From an uncultured Opitutia bacterium (GTDB lineage Bacteria > Verrucomicrobiota > Verrucomicrobiia > Opitutales > Opitutaceae), in contig CAIPAH010000023.1 of the NCBI GenBank assembly GCA_903862955.1, forward strand, positions 62,001 to 126,000: 64,000 bases of DNA, written 5' to 3'. Below the pieces are notes generated by a model. The model saw only the letters and a list, made by a program, of their open reading frames with translations, was not told the origin of the DNA and did no database searches. How positions within the stretch are numbered: position 1 is the first letter of the stretch; each line of letters opens with the position of its first letter. The position numbers and the translations under genes are program-made. This document shows, one piece after another, positions 7,361 to 14,628 of the stretch.

Positions 7361-8914
7361 TCAAGGTTCTGGCAGGACCAGGTGCGCATCATAAAGCGCA
7401 AACGCGAGTTGCCGCCCTTTGGGCCCGGGCGATTCCGCGACCGCGGGCTCGGGCGTGAGGAACTCGAGTTGGCCTTTGCCCGCCACCAACCGCGTGGAAA
7501 CGGCCACCGGCAGTTTCTCCGGGCCAACGGTGCCCGTCCAGAGCACGCCGCGGGCGTCACGAATCGTGAGCGAGCGGCGGACCAGGCTGCGGAGGAAGAA
7601 CTCCAGTTGGACCGGTTGGTCGCGCTGGCTCCAGCTTTGCAGGTCCACCCGGCTGGCAGGCCGGCTCCACGCGCGGTCATGGCGCCAGCCGCGTTCGACG
7701 TCATACCAGCCGTCGCCGAGCCGCGCGACGCACGCGGTGCCGTGTTCGCTGACGGCGGCGATTTCACGCTGATCGTGCGAAACATGGCCGAGCGCCAGCA
7801 GCCCCGCGAAGACGGTGAGGTTGCCGGCGAGCAGCCAGGCAAGGGCGGCCCGCGAGCGATGGGCGAGGACGTTGAACGCGAGATTCAGCGGCAGCAGCAC
7901 GCGGGTGGCGGCGCCGGGATAGCCCTCCCACACGGGCGCGCCGAGGAGGAGCAGCAAGGCGGTGTAGCCGAGTCCGATCCTCCACCAGCGGTCATCCGGG
8001 CGGCGGTGAACCAGAAAATAGGCCGCCTGGACGGTGAGACCAATCGTGGCGAGGACGGTCGTCCACACGGCGAGACGCTCAGACTCAAATCTCAGCCCGC
8101 TGACCAGGCCGGCCCATTTGCCGATGTAACCGGTGACCGGCCAGGTGAAATTATAGAGGCCGTTCGAAGTGCCGCTGACCCGCCAGTTCACATAGAGCAC
8201 CCACGCCGCGAGGGGCGCGACGGCGACGATGGCGCGGAAAAGATTGCGTCGCGAGAACCAGGGTCGCTCGACCAACCCCGTCAGCGTGAGGAGGGAGGAT
8301 TCTCGCGCGAGCCCAGCCGCCGCGAGGCTGCCGAGAGCCCAGCCGCGACGCCCGCGCTCGGCTGCCAGCAACGCCCCGGCGAGAATGGCCAGCGCAACGA
8401 GGTCGGTGAGTGCGAGCCGCACGCTCGACAGCGCCCCCGCGGAAAACAGCACGCCGGCCCAAGCCAGCCAGCCACGCACGGAATCGACCGCGAGCAGGCG
8501 CCACAGGATCAGCGCGAGCGCCAACCAGGCGGCTACATTCAGCAACGAATAGATGTGAACGATCCAATCCGGGTTTCCCGCTGCGAGCGTCCAGGCGAGC
8601 AGCGGCGGAAGAATGCGCCGCGCGCGGTAGGCCAGGCTGTCCATGGCAGGCGCGAGTTCGGGCGACGTGAGCGAGGGATGATAGGCGATCTGCGCGTAGT
8701 AGAGCCCGTCGTAGCCGCCCGTGTCGCGATAGACGAAGACCGGCCGCTCGCGGAAGGCCGCGATCTTCGCAGTGTCGTTCGACGAATCGAGCTGCAGGAA
8801 CGAGGTGAACCCGTAAACGGGATGCCAGAAGCGCGCGACCAGCACGAGGAACACGGCCACCGTGGCGAGTCCCAGGACTCGGACGAACCGCGCCGGATGG
8901 TTGCCAAGGCTCAC
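7361..8914 (-). CDS. Polytopic membrane protein, GT-C-like, with C-terminal soluble module
   Basis: 517 aa, GTG start whose GTGA overlaps the TGA of the upstream gene, implying translational coupling. About ten hydrophobic helices follow an N-terminal span. The first external loop carries DTGGYDGLYYAQIAYHP, an acidic/aromatic motif like the catalytic loop of GT-C transferases. The last ~115 residues are non-membrane and begin LGDGWYDVERGWRHD; this tail matches those of the proteins at 10482-12116 and 14629-16851. The N-terminal half is also related to 10482-12116 (RARRIL and the YDxxYYAQ loop). A polyprenyl-phosphate-sugar-dependent transferase is plausible; no function is proven. Confidence 0.8.
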   Translation of the reverse strand: MSLGNHPARFVRVLGLATVAVFLVLVARFWHPVYGFTSFLQLDSSNDTAKIAAFRERPVFVYRDTGGYDGLYYAQIAYHPSLTSPELAPAMDSLAYRARRILPPLLAWTLAAGNPDWIVHIYSLLNVAAWLALALILWRLLAVDSVRGWLAWAGVLFSAGALSSVRLALTDLVALAILAGALLAAERGRRGWALGSLAAAGLARESSLLTLTGLVERPWFSRRNLFRAIVAVAPLAAWVLYVNWRVSGTSNGLYNFTWPVTGYIGKWAGLVSGLRFESERLAVWTTVLATIGLTVQAAYFLVHRRPDDRWWRIGLGYTALLLLLGAPVWEGYPGAATRVLLPLNLAFNVLAHRSRAALAWLLAGNLTVFAGLLALGHVSHDQREIAAVSEHGTACVARLGDGWYDVERGWRHDRAWSRPASRVDLQSWSQRDQPVQLEFFLRSLVRRSLTIRDARGVLWTGTVGPEKLPVAVSTRLVAGKGQLEFLTPEPAVAESPGPKGRQLAFALYDAHLVLPEP

Positions 8915-10440
8915 CGGGCCACCTCACTTGCGGGGGGCGCGACGAGCCGCCAGACGGTGACGTTGCCCGGGTGTCCGACGGCCACCCACTCGCCGCCGAG
9001 TTTTTTTTGCAGCTCGGCCTTCTCAAAGCCAAAGAGCGGTGCGTAGATCGGGCGGTGCAGCTTTGCCGCGGTGCGGCAGAGCAGGGCGAAGTCCCACGGC
9101 TCGGTGAGGTCCCAGCGCACGATCGCCTGCGTGTTGTAAAACAGCAACGAGCCGCTGAGATTCCAGGCGAGCAGGATGGCGTCGGCCGGCACCTGCTCGC
9201 GCACGAAATTCCCCGCGAGCCAGTAATTCTTTTCACCGTCCCGGATCCACGTGACATGGAGATTGTCGGCGAGCCGGTATTGAAAACCCAAGCTGGCCAG
9301 CAGCAACGCGGTGGGGACGAGCCACGGGAGGTGGCCCGACAGCCGCGTGGCGAAATGTTGTCCGGCGAGCAGACCGGCGAGAATCACGGCGGGGAACGCC
9401 GGCAGCAGGAACCGCAGATACCACCAGGTTTCGCCGGCGCAGTAGTAGCAGGCGTAGAGGCCGACGAGCCCGGCGACCCAGGCGAGCAGGAAGAGGCCGG
9501 TGCGGGGCGTGCGGCGCAATAGTCCGGGCAGGCCGAGCACGGCGAGGATCACCACCGGCGGAGCGAGCAGAAGGGGAATCCACCAAGCGAAATGCCGGAG
9601 GTTGCCGCCGAGGAACTCCCACGCGAAGGCGTCAAAGATGTTGTGGCCGCCGTGATTGTAGCCGGTCTCGAGCACGCGGCCGTAGACGGCGAAGTTATAC
9701 GCGCCCAACGCCACGGCAAAGGGCAGGCCGCCGCAGCCGAACCGGATCCATGCGCGCCACTGCGATCCGAGGATGACGAGCAGGGGCAGGATAATCACCG
9801 CGCCGGTGGGACGCACCAGCACGGCCATCGCGAACGCCGCGCCCGCGGCGATCGCCCAGCCCAGCCGGCTGCGCGCCCGCCAAGCGCAATAGAGGGCGGC
9901 AAGAGCCCATGTGGTGGCGACAGTGTCGCTCATCGGCTGCAGTGATTGGTAAATCCAGACCGGGCAGGCCCAGAGGAGGGCGACGCCGCCGAGGGCCCAG
10001 CCCCGGCCGAGTCCAAGCAGGCGGCCAAGGCCGTAGAGCAGGGCACCGCCCACCAGCACATTGAGGACATTAATGAGGCGCGCGGCCTTCTCAAAGCCGA
10101 CGAGGGCAGCGGCGGCGACGTAGTGGAGTGGCAGGCCGATGGGGTAGGACGGCACGAGGCGCGCCGTCACGGCGTCGACACTGCACCCAAGCGGCTGGTA
10201 AAAATAGTTGTCCCACTTGGGCGGGTTCAGCCCTGGGATGACGCGTGCCGGTTCCGAAAGGCGTCCTTGGGCCAGAAGCCGGGCGCTGTTGAGATAGCCC
10301 GACGAATCCGAGCCGCCGGCATAGGGTGCGCCCTGCCGGTAGATGAACCACGCGTAGAGCACCGCCGCCAGGGCAATGGCGCCGAGCACGGCAAAACGTT
10401 GGTTAAACCGCGTCGGGGGCGGGGAAGTGGTTGAATCCAT
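8911..10440 (-). CDS. GT39/ArnT-like polytopic membrane glycosyltransferase
   Basis: 509 aa, ATG 10440. After the first membrane span comes GGSDSSGYLNSARLLAQG, the acidic first-loop motif of the PMT/ArnT (GT39, GT-C) type. About ten more membrane helices follow, then a ~100-residue periplasmic-looking C-terminus. Known GT-C enzymes transfer a sugar from a polyprenyl-phosphate donor outside the cytoplasmic membrane. It is first in a - strand operon with the following membrane protein (4-nt overlap) and a GT4. It diverges from the + gene at 10482, with little room for two promoters. An A8 run on the coding strand (9001-9008) lies near the 3' end. Confidence 0.82.
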   Translation of the reverse strand: MDSTTSPPPTRFNQRFAVLGAIALAAVLYAWFIYRQGAPYAGGSDSSGYLNSARLLAQGRLSEPARVIPGLNPPKWDNYFYQPLGCSVDAVTARLVPSYPIGLPLHYVAAAALVGFEKAARLINVLNVLVGGALLYGLGRLLGLGRGWALGGVALLWACPVWIYQSLQPMSDTVATTWALAALYCAWRARSRLGWAIAAGAAFAMAVLVRPTGAVIILPLLVILGSQWRAWIRFGCGGLPFAVALGAYNFAVYGRVLETGYNHGGHNIFDAFAWEFLGGNLRHFAWWIPLLLAPPVVILAVLGLPGLLRRTPRTGLFLLAWVAGLVGLYACYYCAGETWWYLRFLLPAFPAVILAGLLAGQHFATRLSGHLPWLVPTALLLASLGFQYRLADNLHVTWIRDGEKNYWLAGNFVREQVPADAILLAWNLSGSLLFYNTQAIVRWDLTEPWDFALLCRTAAKLHRPIYAPLFGFEKAELQKKLGGEWVAVGHPGNVTVWRLVAPPASEVAR

Positions 10441-10481
10441 TCTTGCGTCAGAGCCACGAAGAGAATGCCTTTTTTGCTTTC

Positions 10482-12116
10482 GTGGCCAACCTTAGACTTT
10501 TCCTGCAGCGCTCTTTGCACCGGCTGCCCGCCGTGGCCTATGTGGCGACCGTGGCGGTGTTTGTCTGGATCTGCTCGCAATTCTACCTGCCGGGCAAGGG
10601 CTTCACCTACCTGATCATGTTCGGCGACCAGGAGCATGCCCGCTACCTGCCCGTACTGCGCGCCACGAACCATTACGAGCTGGAGAACTCGCCGGGCTAC
10701 GACGCGCAGTATTACGCGCAACTCGCGATGCAGCCGCGGCTGTCGGATCCCGCGCTCACGACGGGCTTGGACAACCTGGAATACCGGGCGCGGCGGATCC
10801 TGTTTTGCTGGACGGCGTCCGCGCTGGCGCTGGGCGACCCGGTGCGGGCGATGCACATTTACGCGGTGCAGAACATCGTTTGCTGGCTGCTGCTCGCCGC
10901 GCTGATGCTTTACTGGTTTCCGGCGGTCAGCTGGGGCAATTTCCTCCGCTGGTTCGGCGTGTTGGGCTGCTTCGGATTGTGTTTCAGCGTCCGGGGTTCG
11001 CTCGTGGACGGGCCGAGCTTGCTTCTGATCGCCGCTGGCCTCGCCCTCGCGCAATCCGGCCGGCCGTGGTGGTCGGCGGTGGTGCTCGGCGTGTCGGGCC
11101 TGGGCAAGGAGACGAACCTGCTGGCGGGCGCCGCGCTGGCGCGGCCGAGTGAGAACACGGTCAGGGGCTGGCTCGCGATGGCGGGACGCGGCGTGATCAT
11201 GGTTCTGCCCCTGGCGCTCTGGCTGGCGGTGCTGGCCCGCTGGATTGGCGGCATCGGCTACGCGGGCGAACGCAATTTTGCGGCGCCGTTTTCGGCGTAT
11301 GTGGGCAAGTGGCAGGAGACGCTGGGCCAGCTGATGACGCCCGGGTCGGATCCGCTGGCGCGGATGAGCGCGCTCATGCTCGTGGCGCTGACCGTGCAAT
11401 TTCTTTTTTTCGCCCTGCGCCCGCGCTGGTCGGATCCGTGGTGGCGTGTGGCCGCGGCCTATTCGGCGCTGATGATCTTCCTCGGCGCTGCGGTGTGGGA
11501 AGGCTACCCCGGGGCGGCGTCGCGCGTGCTGCTGCCCATGACGCTCGCCTTCAACATCCTCGTCCCGCGCGGGCGGAAATGGCTGATCGTGCTGCTGCTG
11601 GGCAACCTCACGGTGTTCGCGTCCTACGACGCCCTGCGGGCGCCGGCGCGCGAGAGCTTTCGCGTGGAAGGGCCAAGCGCACTGCTCATGGCCCCGGGCA
11701 GCGGGCAGACGGTGGCGGCGGTCTTCGACGACCAGTGGCACCCGGACGAACGCTCGCGGCTGGAATACTGGCGCTGGAGCAAGGGCTCGGCGACGGTGAC
11801 GCTGCGCAACCCGCAATCATATGCGCTGCTCGTGACGGTGTCGTTCACCATTCGCTGCAACGACGTTCGCGAGGTGGGGCTGTGGCAGGAAGGCTTTGGC
11901 CGCTGGGAGCGGACGCTGCAGCGCGGGGAAATGCGTGATGTGAAGGTGCGTAACATGCGCCTCGAGCCGGGCGACACGGTGTGGAATTTCAAGACGGACC
12001 GGCCGCCGATCAACCCGGGCAACAACGATCCCCGGAAGGTCGCGTTCAAGTTGAGCAATCTCGAGATCGACGTGCTGGGCCGCGCGGACGACATTCCGCC
12101 GCGGGCGATGCGCTGA
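10482..12116 (+). CDS. Polytopic membrane protein, GT-C-like, with C-terminal soluble module
   Basis: 544 aa if translated from GTG 10482; the frame is open back to a TTG at 10431, which would overlap the divergent gene, so the GTG is preferred but uncertain. The first loop reads SPGYDAQYYAQLAMQP and is followed by YRARRIL, closely matching the protein at 7361-8914. About ten helices follow. The C-terminal ~150 residues (from FDDQWHPDE, with YWRWSKGSATVTLRNP) form the same soluble module as in 7361-8914 and 14629-16851. Likely a membrane sugar transferase; substrate unknown. It ends 12 nt from the convergent GT4 gene. Confidence 0.78.
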   Translation: MANLRLFLQRSLHRLPAVAYVATVAVFVWICSQFYLPGKGFTYLIMFGDQEHARYLPVLRATNHYELENSPGYDAQYYAQLAMQPRLSDPALTTGLDNLEYRARRILFCWTASALALGDPVRAMHIYAVQNIVCWLLLAALMLYWFPAVSWGNFLRWFGVLGCFGLCFSVRGSLVDGPSLLLIAAGLALAQSGRPWWSAVVLGVSGLGKETNLLAGAALARPSENTVRGWLAMAGRGVIMVLPLALWLAVLARWIGGIGYAGERNFAAPFSAYVGKWQETLGQLMTPGSDPLARMSALMLVALTVQFLFFALRPRWSDPWWRVAAAYSALMIFLGAAVWEGYPGAASRVLLPMTLAFNILVPRGRKWLIVLLLGNLTVFASYDALRAPARESFRVEGPSALLMAPGSGQTVAAVFDDQWHPDERSRLEYWRWSKGSATVTLRNPQSYALLVTVSFTIRCNDVREVGLWQEGFGRWERTLQRGEMRDVKVRNMRLEPGDTVWNFKTDRPPINPGNNDPRKVAFKLSNLEIDVLGRADDIPPRAMR

Positions 12117-12132
12117 CGCACCCCGGCGTCAG
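12113..12132. terminator. Bidirectional stem-loop built on both stop codons
   Basis: CTGACGC (12113-12119) and GCGTCAG (12126-12132) are a perfect 7-bp inverted repeat with a 6-nt loop. Each arm includes the TGA stop of one of the two convergent genes. No T-tract is present, so terminator function is inferred from symmetry and location. Confidence 0.55.
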
Positions 12133-13763
12133 AAGCAGGCGATGGACTCCAGCCGGCGGCGATAGCGCGCGCCGATGACCGCCGGGGAGAATTGGACCTC
12201 GATCGCGGCCTGTGCGGCAACACCGAGCGAGCGGGCGAGCGCTGTATCGGCGCAGACCTGTTTCATCCACCACGCGGCGTGCGTGACATCGGGCTCTGCC
12301 CAGACCTGGCCCTTGCTGTAGGGCCCGCGGCTCTGCGCGATGGTCGTGAGCGTGTAGTTCACCGGGCAGCCGGTTTGCGCGGTGATGAACTCGGCGGGAG
12401 CGGACCAGTTGGTGGAGATGACGGGTTTGCCCAAGGCCATGCACTCGGCGAGGGCGAGGCCGAAGCCCTCGGCGCGGTGCAGCGAGACGAAGCAATCGCA
12501 GGCGGCCTCGAGCTGGTAGATTTCCTCGCGGGACAGCGTTTCCGTCAGCAGCACGGTGCCCGGCAGGTCGCGCACCGCGGCTTGGAGTTCGGCAAAGTCT
12601 GCCGCGTTGGCGGCTGAGTTCTGGACCTTCACGACGAGCGCGGCGTTGGTGCCGGCGAGCCCGGACTGGCGAAAGGCCTCGATCATGCCGCGGGGATTTT
12701 TGCGCTCGGAATAAGAATTCAGGTCGTAGAGGCAGAGAAAAAGGAATTTGCCCGCGGGGAGGCCGAAGCGCGCGCGGTGGTCGCCGGTGGGACGCGCGAA
12801 CGAAATGGCGTGGGGCATGGTGACGACCGGTAGCGGGGATTTGTGGGCGATGGCGGCACGGACGAATTCGCTGGGGCACCACACCTCGTCGAAATAGCCG
12901 AAGTTGGGAATCCAGGCGTCGGGAAACTCGGGGAGCTCCCACGCCCAGTAGGCGATATTGTATTTTCCCTCCCGGAAGCCCCGCCCGTGGTGATAGTCGA
13001 GATCGCGCGTCGCCGGCGGGTCGAGGTGCACGACGTTCACGGGATGCGGGTTGGCCGACTGCAGGCGGGCGGCGTAGGTCTGGTCGCCGAGGCGGTTTTT
13101 GCAGTGCAGCTTGAGCGGCACGAGTGTGGCGGGAATCCCCGCGGCGTCGGCGGCGCGCACCATGCAGCGCGCCGACTCGCCGACGCCGAGGTCGGCGGTG
13201 AGGAAGCCGGCGATGTTCAGCCCGAGCCGGACGTGTTTGCGGGCATACGCGGCGGAGTAGGGCGCGAGGCGGACGGAGAAATCGAAGATCAGCTCGCCCG
13301 CGGCATCGGCGAGGCTGGCGATGCGGAGCTGCCGGTTCTTGGTCTGCTGCCGATAATGGTGCAGCGACGCCCAGCCGGTACGGCGTCCCAGCCAGGCGAG
13401 GAAGTTCGTGAAATGCACGCCGGTCAGGGCGAGCGAGATCGTCGGAGCGTGGCCCGTTGCCGAGGGCGGCAAGTTGAAGCGCAGCTCGAACGGGCCGGGT
13501 GCGAGATTCTGCAGTTCACCCACCGTGGTCCCGTCGACGCGGCACACCAGCCCGGGCGCGGTGGCCTCGAGGCGGCGCGCGGCGGTATGCGGCCGGTATT
13601 CGCCGCGGAGGACAAGCACCTGGCCGGCCTGTCCGGGAGGCAGGCGCAACGTGGCGGTTTCGCGGATCCAGGCTGACGCCGGATCAAAATCATCGAAATA
13701 CAGCCCGGCGTGGTGGGAAAACCGCCCCGCCGGGGCGGATGAAGTGGAGCGGACGGCGCGCAT
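12129..13763 (-). CDS. Glycosyltransferase family 4 with extra N-terminal domain
   Basis: 544 aa from ATG 13763; an in-frame GTG at 13778 would add five residues. Residues ~1-165 form a mostly beta-strand N-terminal domain of unknown role (for example VLVLRGEYRPH, and CRVDGTTVGEL). The GT4 part begins LGLNIAGFLTADLGVGESA near residue 180. Its donor half has CLYDLNSYSERKNPRG and the E-x7-E motif in HRAEGFGLALAECMALGKP. The GxGES-like loop and the ERKNP segment are common in GT4 enzymes of surface-polysaccharide clusters. The gene stands alone, convergent on one side and divergent from a methyltransferase on the other. Confidence 0.88.
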   Translation of the reverse strand: MRAVRSTSSAPAGRFSHHAGLYFDDFDPASAWIRETATLRLPPGQAGQVLVLRGEYRPHTAARRLEATAPGLVCRVDGTTVGELQNLAPGPFELRFNLPPSATGHAPTISLALTGVHFTNFLAWLGRRTGWASLHHYRQQTKNRQLRIASLADAAGELIFDFSVRLAPYSAAYARKHVRLGLNIAGFLTADLGVGESARCMVRAADAAGIPATLVPLKLHCKNRLGDQTYAARLQSANPHPVNVVHLDPPATRDLDYHHGRGFREGKYNIAYWAWELPEFPDAWIPNFGYFDEVWCPSEFVRAAIAHKSPLPVVTMPHAISFARPTGDHRARFGLPAGKFLFLCLYDLNSYSERKNPRGMIEAFRQSGLAGTNAALVVKVQNSAANAADFAELQAAVRDLPGTVLLTETLSREEIYQLEAACDCFVSLHRAEGFGLALAECMALGKPVISTNWSAPAEFITAQTGCPVNYTLTTIAQSRGPYSKGQVWAEPDVTHAAWWMKQVCADTALARSLGVAAQAAIEVQFSPAVIGARYRRRLESIACF

Positions 13764-13794
13764 GGATGATTCGGACACAGTGGATGCGGCCCCG

Positions 13795-13808
13795 TTTGCC
13801 TTGGCAAA
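13795..13808. promoter_or_regulatory. Perfect inverted repeat in a divergent intergenic region
   Basis: TTTGCC-TT-GGCAAA is a perfect 6-bp dyad with a 2-nt centre, 29 nt upstream of the methyltransferase ATG at 13838 and 31 nt upstream of the divergent GT4 start. Its geometry suits a dimeric regulator rather than a hairpin. It is a single occurrence, so function is speculative. Confidence 0.3.
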
Positions 13809-13837
13809 GCTTTATCCCGCGGTTTCGATGGCGGGCG

Positions 13838-14566
13838 ATGGAAGCCGAGGAATACCGCAAGCTGGCAGCGGTCGAGGACGCCATGTGGTATTTTCGCGCC
13901 TTGCACGGCCATGTCTGGCGCGAGCTGAAGGCGCATACGCCGGCGGGGCCGGGGCGGATCCTGGATGCCGGGTGCGGCACGGGCGGGCTGATCCGGCGGC
14001 TGGCGTCGCGGCGGCCGGACTGGCGCTGGACGGGCGTGGACGTCTCGCCGCTGGCCTGCCAGCTGGCCCGGGAGCGGGGTATTGCCGATGTGCAGGAGGC
14101 GTCAGTCGCAGCCCTGCCATTTGCCGACGGCGAATTTTCGGCGGTGGTCTCGGCCGACGTGCTCTATCACCTGGATGACGACGATGGCGCGCTGCGGGAA
14201 ATGGCCCGCGTGCTGCGGCCCGGTGGCGTGATGGTGATCAATGTCCCGGCGCATGCGTGGCTCTGGTCATATCATGACGTGGCGGTGGACGGTCGTCGCC
14301 GCTACGCGCGCAAGGAAGTCGCCGCCAAGCTGCGTCGCGCCGGGCTGACGGTCGAGCGGGTCACGCATTGGAACACGCTGTTGCTGCCGTTGATTGCGGC
14401 GCGGCGGAAGCTGTGGCCGGCGCCGAAGACGGGCAGCGACGTGAAACTCGCGGCGCCGTGGGTGGAGGTGGGGCTCTCGGCGGTGATGGCGGTGGAGATG
14501 GGTTGGGCGAGGAACTTGGGGGACCTGTCGTTGGGGAGTTCGATCCTGGCGGTGGCGCGGCGCTAG
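13838..14566 (+). CDS. Class I SAM-dependent methyltransferase
   Basis: 242 aa from ATG 13838 (MEAEEYRKLAAVEDAMWYF), chosen because homologues as I know them begin with this E-x-E-Y-x-K-L/M segment. The frame is open further upstream into the antisense of the GT4 gene. Motif I is textbook: ILDAGCGTGGLIRRL. Then come TGVDVSPLACQLAR, SADVLYHLDDDD and MARVLRPGGVMVINVPAH. The C-terminus is hydrophobic. Such proteins occur in polysaccharide clusters and may methylate a sugar or a lipid; the substrate is unknown. It is followed 62 nt later by a large membrane protein on the same strand. Confidence 0.87.
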   Translation: MEAEEYRKLAAVEDAMWYFRALHGHVWRELKAHTPAGPGRILDAGCGTGGLIRRLASRRPDWRWTGVDVSPLACQLARERGIADVQEASVAALPFADGEFSAVVSADVLYHLDDDDGALREMARVLRPGGVMVINVPAHAWLWSYHDVAVDGRRRYARKEVAAKLRRAGLTVERVTHWNTLLLPLIAARRKLWPAPKTGSDVKLAAPWVEVGLSAVMAVEMGWARNLGDLSLGSSILAVARR

Positions 14567-14588
14567 GTGTTTGCCGCGGCTCTTTTCA

Positions 14589-14617
14589 TTGTCGGGGCGG
14601 GGACCCTCTGCTAGTCT
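14589..14617 (+). promoter_or_regulatory. Possible sigma-70-type promoter for 14629-16851
   Basis: TTGTCG (14589-14594) and TAGTCT (14612-14617) are 17 nt apart. The predicted transcript would start about five bases before the ATG, and no Shine-Dalgarno sequence is seen. The match to consensus is weak; the -10-like box resembles the one before the sigma factor gene (TAGGCT). Confidence 0.25.
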
Positions 14618-14628
14618 GCTCCTCTTTC

